From contig NZ_LQOU01000065.1 in assembly GCF_002102155.1 (NCBI RefSeq), forward strand, positions 1 through 64,000: a stretch of 64,000 bases of DNA, written 5' to 3'. The notes under the pieces were generated by a model, which saw only the letters and a list, made by a program, of their open reading frames with translations, was not told the origin of the DNA and did not search any database. Numbering within the stretch: position 1 is the stretch's first letter; the number at the start of each line of letters is the position of its first letter. This DNA is from Mycobacterium europaeum. Its GTDB lineage: Bacteria; Actinomycetota; Actinomycetes; Mycobacteriales; Mycobacteriaceae. Made by a program: the position numbers and the translations under genes. Shown one piece after another: positions 33,212 to 41,847 of the stretch.

Positions 33212-33580
33212 ATGATCGAACTGCTCGAGGGCATGCCGGAGAAGGTGATCGGCATTCGCGTGTCGGGGCGGCTGCGCGGTGACGAGCTGCGCGGCGTCAA
33301 GCCCGAAATCGACCGGGTGCTGCAGGCCGGCGAGGTGAGGATCGTCGAGGTGATCGAATCCGATTACGAGGGATTCGGGCCCGGCGGATTCCTCGAGGAT
33401 CTCAAGCTCGGCTTCGGCACCGTCCTGCCGCACCATTCGGCGTTCAAGCGGATCGCGGTGGTCTCCGACAAGGACTGGGTCGCGCCCGTCCTGCACGCTC
33501 TGGCGTGGATGGTGCCGGGCGAGATCGCCGTCTTCGGGCTCGGTGAGCTCGACCGCGCCAAGGCCTGGGCGGCCGGATAG
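33212..33580 (+). CDS. SpoIIAA-like (STAS-fold) protein
   Basis: This 122-residue protein of the SpoIIAA-like family (lipid-binding CRAL/STAS-like fold) has MPEKVIGIRVSGRLRGDEL, VIESDYEGFGPGGFLEDL and RIAVVSDKDWVAPV. There is no conserved phospho-serine as in true anti-sigma antagonists, and no cognate kinase nearby. Function is unknown. A strong GCAGGAGG ribosome site precedes ATG 33212. It ends 9 bp before the convergent USP gene. It is likely co-transcribed with the GNAT and tandem USP genes. Confidence 0.78.
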   Translation: MIELLEGMPEKVIGIRVSGRLRGDELRGVKPEIDRVLQAGEVRIVEVIESDYEGFGPGGFLEDLKLGFGTVLPHHSAFKRIAVVSDKDWVAPVLHALAWMVPGEIAVFGLGELDRAKAWAAG

Positions 33581-33589
33581 CCCACCCAC

Positions 33590-34405
33590 TCAGTCGCGTA
33601 CGACGAGCACCGAACACCCGGGGTGGCCGTTCGGGTGCGTGGTGATCGGGCCGACCATGCGGGCGACCTTGTCGGCGTCCCCGCTGCCCACCACCGCCAG
33701 CTGGACGGGTTCGGAGGTATGAGTGAGGAATTCGGCGGCCCCACGCCGCGCGGCGGCGGGTTGGACGTGCACCTCGGGGTGTTGCGACACCCAGGGGTGG
33801 AGCCGGTGATCGAGCTGTTGGTAGGGGATCTCGCCCAGGCCCCAACGCCAGACTCCCATCGCCAGGATGGGGGCTTCCCGAAGGCGCGCCTCGCGGAAGC
33901 CGTGCTCGAGCACCGCGTCGTTGGCGGCCGACTCGTCGACGGCCACGGCCACGTACCCGCCATCCGACAGGGTGGCGTCGGGGCCGCTGCGAATGACGGC
34001 CACCGGGCAGAGCGCCTTCTGCGCCACCGTGGCCGCGGTCGAGCCGAGGACCTTGCGGGCCACCCAGCCGGTCCCCACCGATCCCACGCAAACCATTGCG
34101 GCGCCGCGGGATTCGTCGATCAAAGCACTTTCCGAGGAGCCCCGCACGACGTCGCACTCGATCTTGACCGGCTGACCCATGGCCTGAAGCGCCGCGTCGG
34201 CGGCGCGCAACGACGTCTGGGCGTACTGGAGGTCCAGGCTGTCGTCGCCGGCCGCGCCCGCGCGACGCTCGGGGATGGCGTGGATCAGCCGCAGCGGGAT
34301 GTTGCGGCTGACGGCCTCGGCGACGGCCCATTTGGCCGCGTTGATCGCGGCGTCCGAGCCGTCGATACCCACCACGATTCGCTGCGACGACTGCGGATTG
34401 CTCAT
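33590..34405 (-). CDS. Universal stress protein (Rv2624c-like)
   Basis: This 271-residue USP has IVVGIDGSDAAINAAKWAVA at the N-terminus and VCVGSVGTGWVARKVLGSTA as ATP loop, then ALCPVAVIR. A degenerate second domain ends HPGCSVLVVRD. Size and features resemble Rv2624c. AGGAGG upstream of ATG 34405 is near-ideal and rules out a start at 34441. A DosR-type site lies 82 bp upstream. It is transcribed convergently with the STAS gene and in the same direction as the GH65 gene behind it, 122 bp apart. Confidence 0.87.
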   Translation of the reverse strand: MSNPQSSQRIVVGIDGSDAAINAAKWAVAEAVSRNIPLRLIHAIPERRAGAAGDDSLDLQYAQTSLRAADAALQAMGQPVKIECDVVRGSSESALIDESRGAAMVCVGSVGTGWVARKVLGSTAATVAQKALCPVAVIRSGPDATLSDGGYVAVAVDESAANDAVLEHGFREARLREAPILAMGVWRWGLGEIPYQQLDHRLHPWVSQHPEVHVQPAAARRGAAEFLTHTSEPVQLAVVGSGDADKVARMVGPITTHPNGHPGCSVLVVRD

Positions 34406-34486
34406 CGAATCCTCCTGTATGAGTGGCTGCCGGGGCGCCAACGCGCGCCACTGCCCACGTTATGGGCCCGGCGGCGCGGTCCAGCA

Positions 34487-34500
34487 GGGCCGTTCGACCC
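34487..34500. promoter_or_regulatory. DosR box upstream of Rv2624c-like USP
   Basis: The reverse complement GGGTCGAACGGCCC keeps the DosR core geometry with AA centre. It is 82 bp before the minus-strand start at 34405, in the gap after the GH65 gene. Confidence 0.6.
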
Positions 34501-34527
34501 CCCTTGCCGGGCATTGGTCACCACGGT

Positions 34528-37500
34528 TCAGGCGACTCCGACGGTGTGCCCGGGCGCCAGGCGTTGCACCCGGCCGCGGCATTCCACCGCGATCGACGCG
34601 GTGTTGCCCGCCTCGGAGGTGAGATCGGCCTCCCGCCCGCTGACCCGCAGGTGCAGCCGCTGGCCACGATAGACGAAGGGGAACCCGATGGGGTCCAGCG
34701 CTTTCGGCCACTGTGGGCTCAGGATCAGCCGGTCGTCGCGGGTTTCCAGCCCGGTGAAGCAGCGTTGCAGCAGGTCGATGCTGCCGGCCATCGCGGCCAG
34801 GTGTATCCCTTCCGACGTGGTGCCGCCCTGGATGTCGACGATGTCGGAGGCGAGCACCTGCACGAAATACTTCATGGCGTGGTGCCGGTTGGCGCGGGTG
34901 ACCACCCACGAATGGACGAGCGCGCTGAGCGTCGATCCGTCCGAGGTGCGCGCGAGGTAGTAGTCCACGGTCGCCGGGATGCGCTCGGGCGCAAAGCGGT
35001 AACCGAGCCGGCCGAACAGGGCCAGCAACTCGTCCGACGACAGCAGGTAGAACAGCATCAGCACGTCGGCCTGCTTGGACGCTTTGTAGTTGTTCACGCT
35101 GTCGTTCTCGGCCTCCAGGATCCGGTCGAGCCGCTGGATGTTGCCGTAGCGCTGCCGGTATCGCTCCCAATCCAGCTCGGCCAGTTGGGAATAGCCTTCG
35201 AACTGGCTGATCACGTTGTCGTGGAAGGGGACGAACATGCGCCGGGTCACGTGCTCCCACCGGCTCAGCTCGTCGCTGGTGAGGTCGATCTTGCCGACCA
35301 GGTCGAGGCGGTCCCGCAGCGGAAGCAGGTCCAGGGCATCCATCGCTCGCAGGATCGTCCACACCGCCATGACGTTGGTGTACGCGTTGTTGTCGATCCC
35401 GTCGTATTCCTTGCCCGGGTAGCCTGAGTGGAACTCGTCGGGGCCGATGATGCCGTTGATCGTGTAGCGGCCGCGAGCTTCGTCGAAGCCGGCGAGCCCC
35501 ACCCAGAACCGCGCGATCTCGACCAGCATCTCCGCGCCGTAGTCGACGAGAAACTGCCGGTCCCCGGTCACCTGGTAGTGCTGCCAGGTGTTGTAGGCGA
35601 TGGCCAGGCCCACGTGGTGGGCGCGCGCGCTGGCATCCGGATTCCACCGGCCGGACTGCGGATTGAGGTGCAGTTCCTGGCTCACCTCGCGGCCGTCGCT
35701 GCCCGATTGCCACGGATACATCGCGCCCAGGTAGCCGGCTCGCCGGGCCGCCCGGCGGGCCTCGGGCAGCCGACGGTAGCGATAGAGCAGCAGTGAGCGC
35801 GCCACGTTGGGCATGCGCACGCTCAGTACCGGGGAGACGAAAAGCGAGTCCCAGAAGACGTGTCCGCGGTAGGCCTCGCCGTGCAGTCCGCGCGCGGGGA
35901 CCCCGGCGTCGAGTTCGGCGGTGTGCGGCGAGAGCGTTTGCAGCAGGTGCACCAGGTGCAGCCGCAGGATGCGCAGCGCGTCGGGGCCTTCGGTCAGGCC
36001 GATGCTGCATTGTTCCCACAGCAGGTCCCACGCGCGGGCGTGCTGACGGTGCAGTTCGCCATACCTGTCGGCGGCGTCGAGGTGCAGCTGGGCGGTGCCG
36101 GCCGGTTCGGAGATCGCGCTGTCCCGGCCCGTGAAGATCGTCGCGATCTTCTCGCAGGTGACCGATTGCCCCGCGGCCAGCTCCACCCGGATGTCGTGAC
36201 CGCCCCGGTCGGCTTCCCGGACGATCTGGTACTGCGCGACGGCCCGGGCGTCGCCGCACCACACGGTGCTGCGCGCGGCCACCGCGATGGCGATGCGCGA
36301 CTGCACGGTCTCGGTGCGCAGCACCACCGCGTCTTCCGTGAATTCGTCGATCACCGGTGACGCGAGGTGGGTGCTCGACAGCGAGCGGTAGCGCTCCACC
36401 ATGGTGTTGCGCACGCTGCCGTCCAGCAGCGACCGGAATTCCACGGTGCCCGACCAGTTCTCCGCAACGATCGTGGTCCGCATGGCGACCAGGTGTGGCT
36501 GGTCCATCGATGCGAACCGTTCCTGGGTCACTCTCGTGATCTGCCCCGCAGCGTCGGAGAACCGCAGCGTGCGGGTCAGCGTCGCATGCCGCAGGTCGAA
36601 CGTCTGGCGGTAGAACAACAGGTGGACATCGTCGATGTGAAACCACGGACCGCCGTTGATCCGAAATGTCAGCGACAACCAGTTGGGCAGGTTGACCAGG
36701 CTCTCGTTCTCGACGGATCGGTCGGCTATCCGATCGGACAGCGTGTTGTAGACGCCCGCGGCGTAGGTGCCCGGGTAGTGCGCCTGCGCTGCCGTGGCCT
36801 CCGGAGCGCAGCCCCGGGTGGCGACGTAGCCGTTGCCGACGGTGCACAGCGTTTCGCGCAGCCGCTCGTATGCGGGGTCATAGCCCTCGTAGACCAGTTC
36901 CCACGGATCGCGGGGTGCGGTCGCCGCGTCGCGCAGGTCGTCGGCTAGGCGCCGGACGAAGCCGGATACCGCGGGCGGGTCGGCGAGGCTGAACAATGCG
37001 GCGGAGGTGCGGTCGCCGTCCTCGTTGTGCCGCAACGCAATTCCCACCCCGTCGAACTGCACCGCGTCGAAAGCGTCTTCGTCGGCGATGTCGTCGCCGA
37101 TGTAGATCGGCAACATGGTGCCGGAGCCGGCACCCTCGATCTGTTCGAGGATCCAGCGCAGCGTTTTGCCCTTGTCCCAGTCGAGGCTGGGGCGAAGCTC
37201 GATGACCTTGCGGCCCATCGTGATCCGCAGGCAGTGCGACCGCCCGAGTTTGCGCGCCGTCGCGATCACGCGGTCGACCTCGGCCGGGTCGACGTTGCGA
37301 TAGTGGATCGCAACCGCGAACCGCTTGCGCTCCACGTAGATTCCGGAGACGTCGGTGAGCAGCTCCGCCATCCGGTCGGCCACGCGGGTCAGGGCGCCCA
37401 CCGCATCGGCGTCGGCGTTCTCGTGGTGGGTTCCGTCGGGTGCGACGAGCTCGAAGCCGTGACCGGCCGCGTACCAGATCCCGTCGACCTGCACGCGTTC

Positions 37501-38205
37501 GCGAAGATCGTCCAGGTCGCGGCCGCTGATCACCGCGACCGGGCATTGCGCTGCCAGCGCGCGCAGCGCTTCCCGGGCGCCCTCGACGAGCGTGGCGGAT
37601 TCGGGCCGGGCGGCGATCTCGGACAGCGTGCCGTCGAAGTGCAGGAACACCGCCGGCCGCCGGCTCGCCACCAGCTCTTTGAGCTGGTTGTAGACCCCCA
37701 TCGCGTCGGCGATACCCGACAACGGGGCGCCCCCGCGTCGCACCGAGATCTCCGCAAGGTCGGCGGCGACGGTGTCCGCCCCGCGGGACAGCAACCCGTC
37801 GCCCCCGCCGTTGCGCTCGAGGCCGATGACGAGGCCGAAGCCGGCGTCCCGGCCGGCTGCCACCCCCGCCTCGTCGCAGTCGATGAGGACGCAGCGCACC
37901 GGGTGCACGCCCAGCCGCGTCGACGTCATGATCAGCGCCGCGTCGACCTGCTCGGCCGTGTCGGCCGCGCCGACGGCGACGCCGACGAGTTCCTCGATTC
38001 CCGCGGCGCGCAACAGGGCGGCGCAGTCTCGGCTGGACGAGTAGACGGCGGTGGCCACGCCGGCGTCGCGCGACCGCTGCAGGAATGCAGCGGTGGAATC
38101 GCGGGCCTCGACCACGCCCGGTGCCGCCTGGGCGATCACGCAGTCGAGCCCGAGGATCACCGCGTCGTGGTAGCGCTTGTCGACAGTGACTGGCGATTCG
38201 GACAC
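34528..38205 (-). CDS. Fused HAD / trehalose-phosphatase-like / GH65 phosphorylase (Rv2006 homologue)
   Basis: This 1225-residue three-part protein has an N-terminal HAD-like domain (1-160, degenerate VILGLDCVIAQ). A trehalose-6-phosphate-phosphatase-like domain follows (about 180-420), then a GH65 domain (about 440-1225) with general acid Glu924 in GPDEFHSG and the KQADVLM phosphate region. In the phosphatase domain the first aspartate of DxDGTL is His189 (LHFDGTL), so the nucleophile is missing, while ISGRDLDDL and IGDDIADEDAF remain. GH65 enzymes phosphorolyse or hydrolyse alpha-glucosides such as trehalose. Rv2006 is annotated otsB1, though phosphatase activity in M. tuberculosis belongs to OtsB2. 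It is divergent from the Rv2005c-like USP. Confidence 0.88.
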   Translation of the reverse strand: MSESPVTVDKRYHDAVILGLDCVIAQAAPGVVEARDSTAAFLQRSRDAGVATAVYSSSRDCAALLRAAGIEELVGVAVGAADTAEQVDAALIMTSTRLGVHPVRCVLIDCDEAGVAAGRDAGFGLVIGLERNGGGDGLLSRGADTVAADLAEISVRRGGAPLSGIADAMGVYNQLKELVASRRPAVFLHFDGTLSEIAARPESATLVEGAREALRALAAQCPVAVISGRDLDDLRERVQVDGIWYAAGHGFELVAPDGTHHENADADAVGALTRVADRMAELLTDVSGIYVERKRFAVAIHYRNVDPAEVDRVIATARKLGRSHCLRITMGRKVIELRPSLDWDKGKTLRWILEQIEGAGSGTMLPIYIGDDIADEDAFDAVQFDGVGIALRHNEDGDRTSAALFSLADPPAVSGFVRRLADDLRDAATAPRDPWELVYEGYDPAYERLRETLCTVGNGYVATRGCAPEATAAQAHYPGTYAAGVYNTLSDRIADRSVENESLVNLPNWLSLTFRINGGPWFHIDDVHLLFYRQTFDLRHATLTRTLRFSDAAGQITRVTQERFASMDQPHLVAMRTTIVAENWSGTVEFRSLLDGSVRNTMVERYRSLSSTHLASPVIDEFTEDAVVLRTETVQSRIAIAVAARSTVWCGDARAVAQYQIVREADRGGHDIRVELAAGQSVTCEKIATIFTGRDSAISEPAGTAQLHLDAADRYGELHRQHARAWDLLWEQCSIGLTEGPDALRILRLHLVHLLQTLSPHTAELDAGVPARGLHGEAYRGHVFWDSLFVSPVLSVRMPNVARSLLLYRYRRLPEARRAARRAGYLGAMYPWQSGSDGREVSQELHLNPQSGRWNPDASARAHHVGLAIAYNTWQHYQVTGDRQFLVDYGAEMLVEIARFWVGLAGFDEARGRYTINGIIGPDEFHSGYPGKEYDGIDNNAYTNVMAVWTILRAMDALDLLPLRDRLDLVGKIDLTSDELSRWEHVTRRMFVPFHDNVISQFEGYSQLAELDWERYRQRYGNIQRLDRILEAENDSVNNYKASKQADVLMLFYLLSSDELLALFGRLGYRFAPERIPATVDYYLARTSDGSTLSALVHSWVVTRANRHHAMKYFVQVLASDIVDIQGGTTSEGIHLAAMAGSIDLLQRCFTGLETRDDRLILSPQWPKALDPIGFPFVYRGQRLHLRVSGREADLTSEAGNTASIAVECRGRVQRLAPGHTVGVA

Positions 38206-38280
38206 GTCTGTGACGATGCCACAGCGCGGGCGCCGATCAAGGGCCGTCGACGCAGGCGAGGCCTCATGGCCATGCGGTTG

Positions 38281-38294
38281 GTGACTAAAGCCTC
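38281..38294. promoter_or_regulatory. DosR box between GH65 and Rv2005c-like genes
   Basis: The site GTGACTAAAGCCTC is extended on the left by TTG, as in the 20-bp consensus (TTGG at the edge). It lies 55 bp before ATG 38349 and 76 bp from the divergent start at 38205. Confidence 0.7.
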
Positions 38295-38348
38295 ATGATC
38301 GACGGTGGTTCGCGCCATAGCGTTTTGGGCGAGGAGAGGGAGAACATC

Positions 38349-39236
38349 ATGTCTGCACTTGCAAACCCCCATGGCATCGTCGTCGGGATCGACGGATCGC
38401 CGGCCTCCAACGCTGCCGTCTGCTGGGCGGCCCGGGACGCGGCCCTGCGGCACGTCCCGCTGACCGTGGTCCACATGGTCAACGCCACCGTGCCGATGTA
38501 TCCCGCCCTGCCCCTGTCGACCGGTGTGGCGGTGTGGCAGGAGGAGCAGGGCCGCGAGGTGCTCGAGCAGGCCGTCAAGATCGCCGAGGAGGCCGTCACC
38601 ACCGACCGCAAGGTCGACGTCCGCAGCGAGCTCAGGTGTGCACCCCCGGTGCCCACCCTGGTCGAGATGTCCAAAGAGGCCGAGATGGTGGTCGTGGGCA
38701 GCAACGGGCGCGGGGCGCTGGGCAGGCTGTTGCTGGGTTCGGTCAGCAGCGCCGTGGTGCGCGGCGCGCGCTGCCCGGTCGCGGTGATCCGCGACGAGGA
38801 TCCGCTCATGGAGCATCCCCAGCAGGCCCCGGTGCTGGTGGGCATCGACGGCTCACCCGCCTCGGAGGCCGCGGTGGGCGTGGCGTTCGACGAAGCGTCG
38901 CGTCGCGGTGTGCAGCTGACCGCCGTGCACGCCTGGAGTGACGTGGACGTCTTCGAACTGCCCGGGGTGGATTGGTCGGCGGTGAGGTCGGAGGCCGAGC
39001 GGAGCCTGGCGGAGCAATTGGCCGGCTGGCAGGAACGCTATCCCGACGTCACCGTGCAACGCCTCGTCGTCGCCGACCGGCCGGCCCGCCAGCTCATCGA
39101 ACAATCGGAGTCCGCGCAACTCGTCGTCGTGGGCAGCCACGGCCGCGGCGGCCTGTCCGGCATGCTGCTGGGTTCGGTGAGCAACGCCGTCGTGCACTCG
39201 GTGCGCATGCCCGTCATCGTGGCGCGGCCCTCGTAG
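38349..39236 (+). CDS. Tandem-domain universal stress protein (Rv2005c-like)
   Basis: This 295-residue protein has two full USP domains: GIVVGIDGSPASNAAVCWAA to GSNGRGALGRLLLGSVSSA, and VLVGIDGSPASEAAVGVAF to GSHGRGGLSGMLLGSVSNA. Both ATP signatures are intact. Length (295) and position next to the Rv2006 and Rv2004c homologues match Rv2005c. GAGGGAG precedes ATG 38349, excluding the in-frame ATG at 38295. A strong DosR box is 55 bp upstream. The Rv2004c homologue follows 15 bp later in the same transcript. Confidence 0.92.
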   Translation: MSALANPHGIVVGIDGSPASNAAVCWAARDAALRHVPLTVVHMVNATVPMYPALPLSTGVAVWQEEQGREVLEQAVKIAEEAVTTDRKVDVRSELRCAPPVPTLVEMSKEAEMVVVGSNGRGALGRLLLGSVSSAVVRGARCPVAVIRDEDPLMEHPQQAPVLVGIDGSPASEAAVGVAFDEASRRGVQLTAVHAWSDVDVFELPGVDWSAVRSEAERSLAEQLAGWQERYPDVTVQRLVVADRPARQLIEQSESAQLVVVGSHGRGGLSGMLLGSVSNAVVHSVRMPVIVARPS

Positions 39237-39251
39237 AGCCGCCGCGCCGCC

Positions 39252-40712
39252 GTGCCGTATCTCAAGCTGCACGAAACCCACACGGGCGTCGTGATTCTCG
39301 CCGGCGACCGCGCATACAAAGCCAAGAAGCCGGTGCTGACCGACTTTCTCGACTTCCGCGCGCCGCAGCAGCGCGAGCACGCCTGCCGCCGGGAGGTCGA
39401 GCTCAACAGCCGGCTCTCGCCCGAGAGCTACCTCGGCGTCGCCCACCTCACCGACCCGCTCGGCGGGCCGGCCGAGCCGGTCGTGGTCATGCGGCGCTAC
39501 CGCGACGAGGACCGCCTCGCGCACTTGGTGGCCCACGACACTTCAGAGTCCGTGCACCGCGTGCTGGACGCGATCGCGGCCGTGTTGGCCCGCTTCCACG
39601 AACGCGCCGAGCGCGGCGAGCGGATCGACGCCCAGGGCGAGCCGGCCGCGATCGAGGGGCGCTGGCAGGAGAACCTGTCCGAATTGGAACGATATGCGAA
39701 CCAAGCGATTCCGGGCATAGCCGAAAGTGAGGTAGCCCATCTGCAGCGCCTGGTGGCCCAGTTCGTCGCCGGGCGCGGGCGGCTGTTCGCGCGGCGCATC
39801 CGCGAAGGGCGCATCGTCGACGGGCACGGCGACCTGCTCGCCGACGACATCTTCTGGGTCGGGGGCACCCCGGCACTGCTGGACTGCCTGGAGTTCGACG
39901 ACCGGCTGCGCCACGTCGACTGCATCGACGACGCCGCCTTCCTCGCAATGGACCTGGAGTATCTGGGCCACAAGGACCTCGGCGACTACTTCCTGCGGCG
40001 CTACGCCGAGCATGCGGGTCGGGCGGCGCCACCGGCGCTGTCCGACTTCTACATCGCCTACCGGGCCGCGGTGCGGGCCAAGGTGGACTGCGTCCGCGTT
40101 TCGCAGGGCAGCCCGGGCGCGTCCGACGACGCCGCCCGCCACCTGGCCATCGCCACGCGGCACCTGCAGAGCGGCACCATTCGGCTTGTGCTCGTCGGCG
40201 GCAACCCGGGCACCGGGAAGTCCACCGTGGCCCGCGGGCTGGCCGAATCGTTTGGTGCGCGGCTTATTTCCACCGACGACGTACGCCGGGAGCTTCGGGA
40301 CTCGGGCGCCATCGCCGGTGAGCCCGGCGTGCTGAACGCCGGGCTCTACAGTCCCGACCAGGTCGCGGTGGTCTACGAGACCGCCCTCCGCCGCGCGCGG
40401 CAATTGCTGGGCGAGGGGCACTCGGTGATCCTCGACGGCACCTGGCGCGATCCGCGGACGCGCGAGGCGGCTCGCCGGCTGGCCACCGAGACCCACTCGG
40501 CGCTCGTCGAATTCGTGTGCTCGGCGACGGCCGACGTGGCGGCCGACCGGATCAAGACCAGGCCCGCGGGCAATTCGGAGGTGACCCCGGAGATCGCCGC
40601 CGCCCTGGCCGCCGGGCACGCCGACTGGGACGGCGCGCACCGGATCGACACCTCGCGGCGCCCGGACCTCGTCGCTCGCGAGGCGCACGAGCTCTGGGTG
40701 CGCGCGACGTAA
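39252..40712 (+). CDS. Fused aminoglycoside-phosphotransferase-like / P-loop kinase protein (Rv2004c homologue)
   Basis: This 486-residue protein has an N-terminal (1-300) kinase-like APH fold: AYKAKKPVLTDFLDFR, then DGHGDLLADDIFW as the catalytic HGDL loop and LLDCLEFDDRLR. The C-terminal (about 310-486) P-loop ATPase domain has VGGNPGTGKSTVARGLAE as Walker A, resembling gluconate- or zeta-toxin-type small kinases. The arrangement matches the DosR-regulon protein Rv2004c. Substrates are unknown; both domains look catalytically intact. GTG 39252 follows the USP stop by 15 bp. Confidence 0.85.
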   Translation: MPYLKLHETHTGVVILAGDRAYKAKKPVLTDFLDFRAPQQREHACRREVELNSRLSPESYLGVAHLTDPLGGPAEPVVVMRRYRDEDRLAHLVAHDTSESVHRVLDAIAAVLARFHERAERGERIDAQGEPAAIEGRWQENLSELERYANQAIPGIAESEVAHLQRLVAQFVAGRGRLFARRIREGRIVDGHGDLLADDIFWVGGTPALLDCLEFDDRLRHVDCIDDAAFLAMDLEYLGHKDLGDYFLRRYAEHAGRAAPPALSDFYIAYRAAVRAKVDCVRVSQGSPGASDDAARHLAIATRHLQSGTIRLVLVGGNPGTGKSTVARGLAESFGARLISTDDVRRELRDSGAIAGEPGVLNAGLYSPDQVAVVYETALRRARQLLGEGHSVILDGTWRDPRTREAARRLATETHSALVEFVCSATADVAADRIKTRPAGNSEVTPEIAAALAAGHADWDGAHRIDTSRRPDLVAREAHELWVRAT

Positions 40713-40746
40713 CAGCCCTCAGCAGGTTCCAACGTCCCGGCCGTCG

Positions 40747-40760
40747 GGGACCAACGGCCC
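40747..40760. promoter_or_regulatory. DosR box upstream of Acg-type gene
   Basis: GGGACCAACGGCCC matches the DosR core with AA centre. It lies 51 bp before ATG 40812 in the gap after the Rv2004c homologue. Confidence 0.7.
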
Positions 40761-40811
40761 TGCCCGCACCCGCCGCACGGGCATACAGTTTGCCTCACCG
40801 AAGTCGACGAA

Positions 40812-41810
40812 ATGGTGGAGATGGACGCGAAAGTGCCGACCGAGCAGGTCATCCGGGACGCGGTGACGCTCGCGTGCCGCGCGCCTTCGCTGCACAACAG
40901 CCAGCCCTGGCGGTGGTTAGCCGACGGCACGAGGCTGCACCTGTGGGCCGACCCGCGCCACGCGATGCACTCCACCGACCACACCGGCCGGGAACTGATC
41001 CTGAGCTGCGGCGCCGTCCTCGACCACCTGCGGGTCGCCATGGCCGCCGCGGGCTGGGAAAGCGTCACCGAACGTTTTCCCACCGAGGGCAGACCGGATC
41101 ACCTCGCGAGTGTGGGCTTTCTGCCCGTGCAGAACGTGACGGCGCAGTGCCGGCTGCGGGCCGACGCGATCCTTCGCCGCCGCACCGACCGGCTGCCCCT
41201 GGCCGCACCGACCGCGTGGCCCACGCTGCATTCGGCCCTGAGCCGCGCGGTAACCCCGTACGGCGTGTCGCTGGACGTGGTCGACGACGACGAACGGCCG
41301 AGGCTGGCCGAGGCGTCGCGGCTCACCGAGCAGCTGCGCCGAAGCGATACGTCCTACCTCACCGAATTGCGTTGGTGGACATCGCCCTTCGAGGCGAACG
41401 CCGACCATGTGCCCGAAAGCGCCCTGCTGTCGAGTTCCGAGGCCGCGCGCGTCGACATCGCCCGCGCGTTCCCGCCGGCCGGTGGGGGCCGTCGCCGCGC
41501 CGCGATCGAGGCGGACCACTCCAAGATCGTGGTCCTGTCCACCCCTCACGATGATGCGCCGGCCGAAGTGCTGCGCTGCGGTGAGGCGCTGTCGGCGGTG
41601 CTGCTCGAATGCACTTTGGCCGGCATGGCCACCTGCACGCTGACCCACATGACGGAGATGTCGCAGAGCCGCGACATCATCAGGCAGATCACCGGCGGCT
41701 CCGGCCAGCCGCAGCTGCTGATCCGGGTCGGCCGGTCACCGGCCAAGGACCCGCACGCGAAACCCACCGCCCGGCGTCCGGTGACCGAAGTCCTCGAGAT
41801 GCGTGGGTGA
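40812..41810 (+). CDS. Acg-family nitroreductase-like protein
   Basis: This 332-residue Acg-family protein has LACRAPSLHNSQPWRWLA at about 19-36, TGRELILSCGAVLDHLRVA, LRRRTDRLPLAAP, and the tail QPQLLIRVGRSPA with ARRPVTEVLEMRG. ATG 40812 is used; ATG 40821 is an in-frame alternative and may be the true start. A good DosR box is 51 bp upstream. The KAS III-like genes follow 37 bp later, so it may head their operon. Which of the Rv2032 (acg) or Rv3127 types it matches best cannot be decided by eye. Confidence 0.88.
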   Translation: MVEMDAKVPTEQVIRDAVTLACRAPSLHNSQPWRWLADGTRLHLWADPRHAMHSTDHTGRELILSCGAVLDHLRVAMAAAGWESVTERFPTEGRPDHLASVGFLPVQNVTAQCRLRADAILRRRTDRLPLAAPTAWPTLHSALSRAVTPYGVSLDVVDDDERPRLAEASRLTEQLRRSDTSYLTELRWWTSPFEANADHVPESALLSSSEAARVDIARAFPPAGGGRRRAAIEADHSKIVVLSTPHDDAPAEVLRCGEALSAVLLECTLAGMATCTLTHMTEMSQSRDIIRQITGGSGQPQLLIRVGRSPAKDPHAKPTARRPVTEVLEMRG

Positions 41811-41847
41811 CCGACATGCCAAGGACGATGCCAAGGAGGTGCCATCG

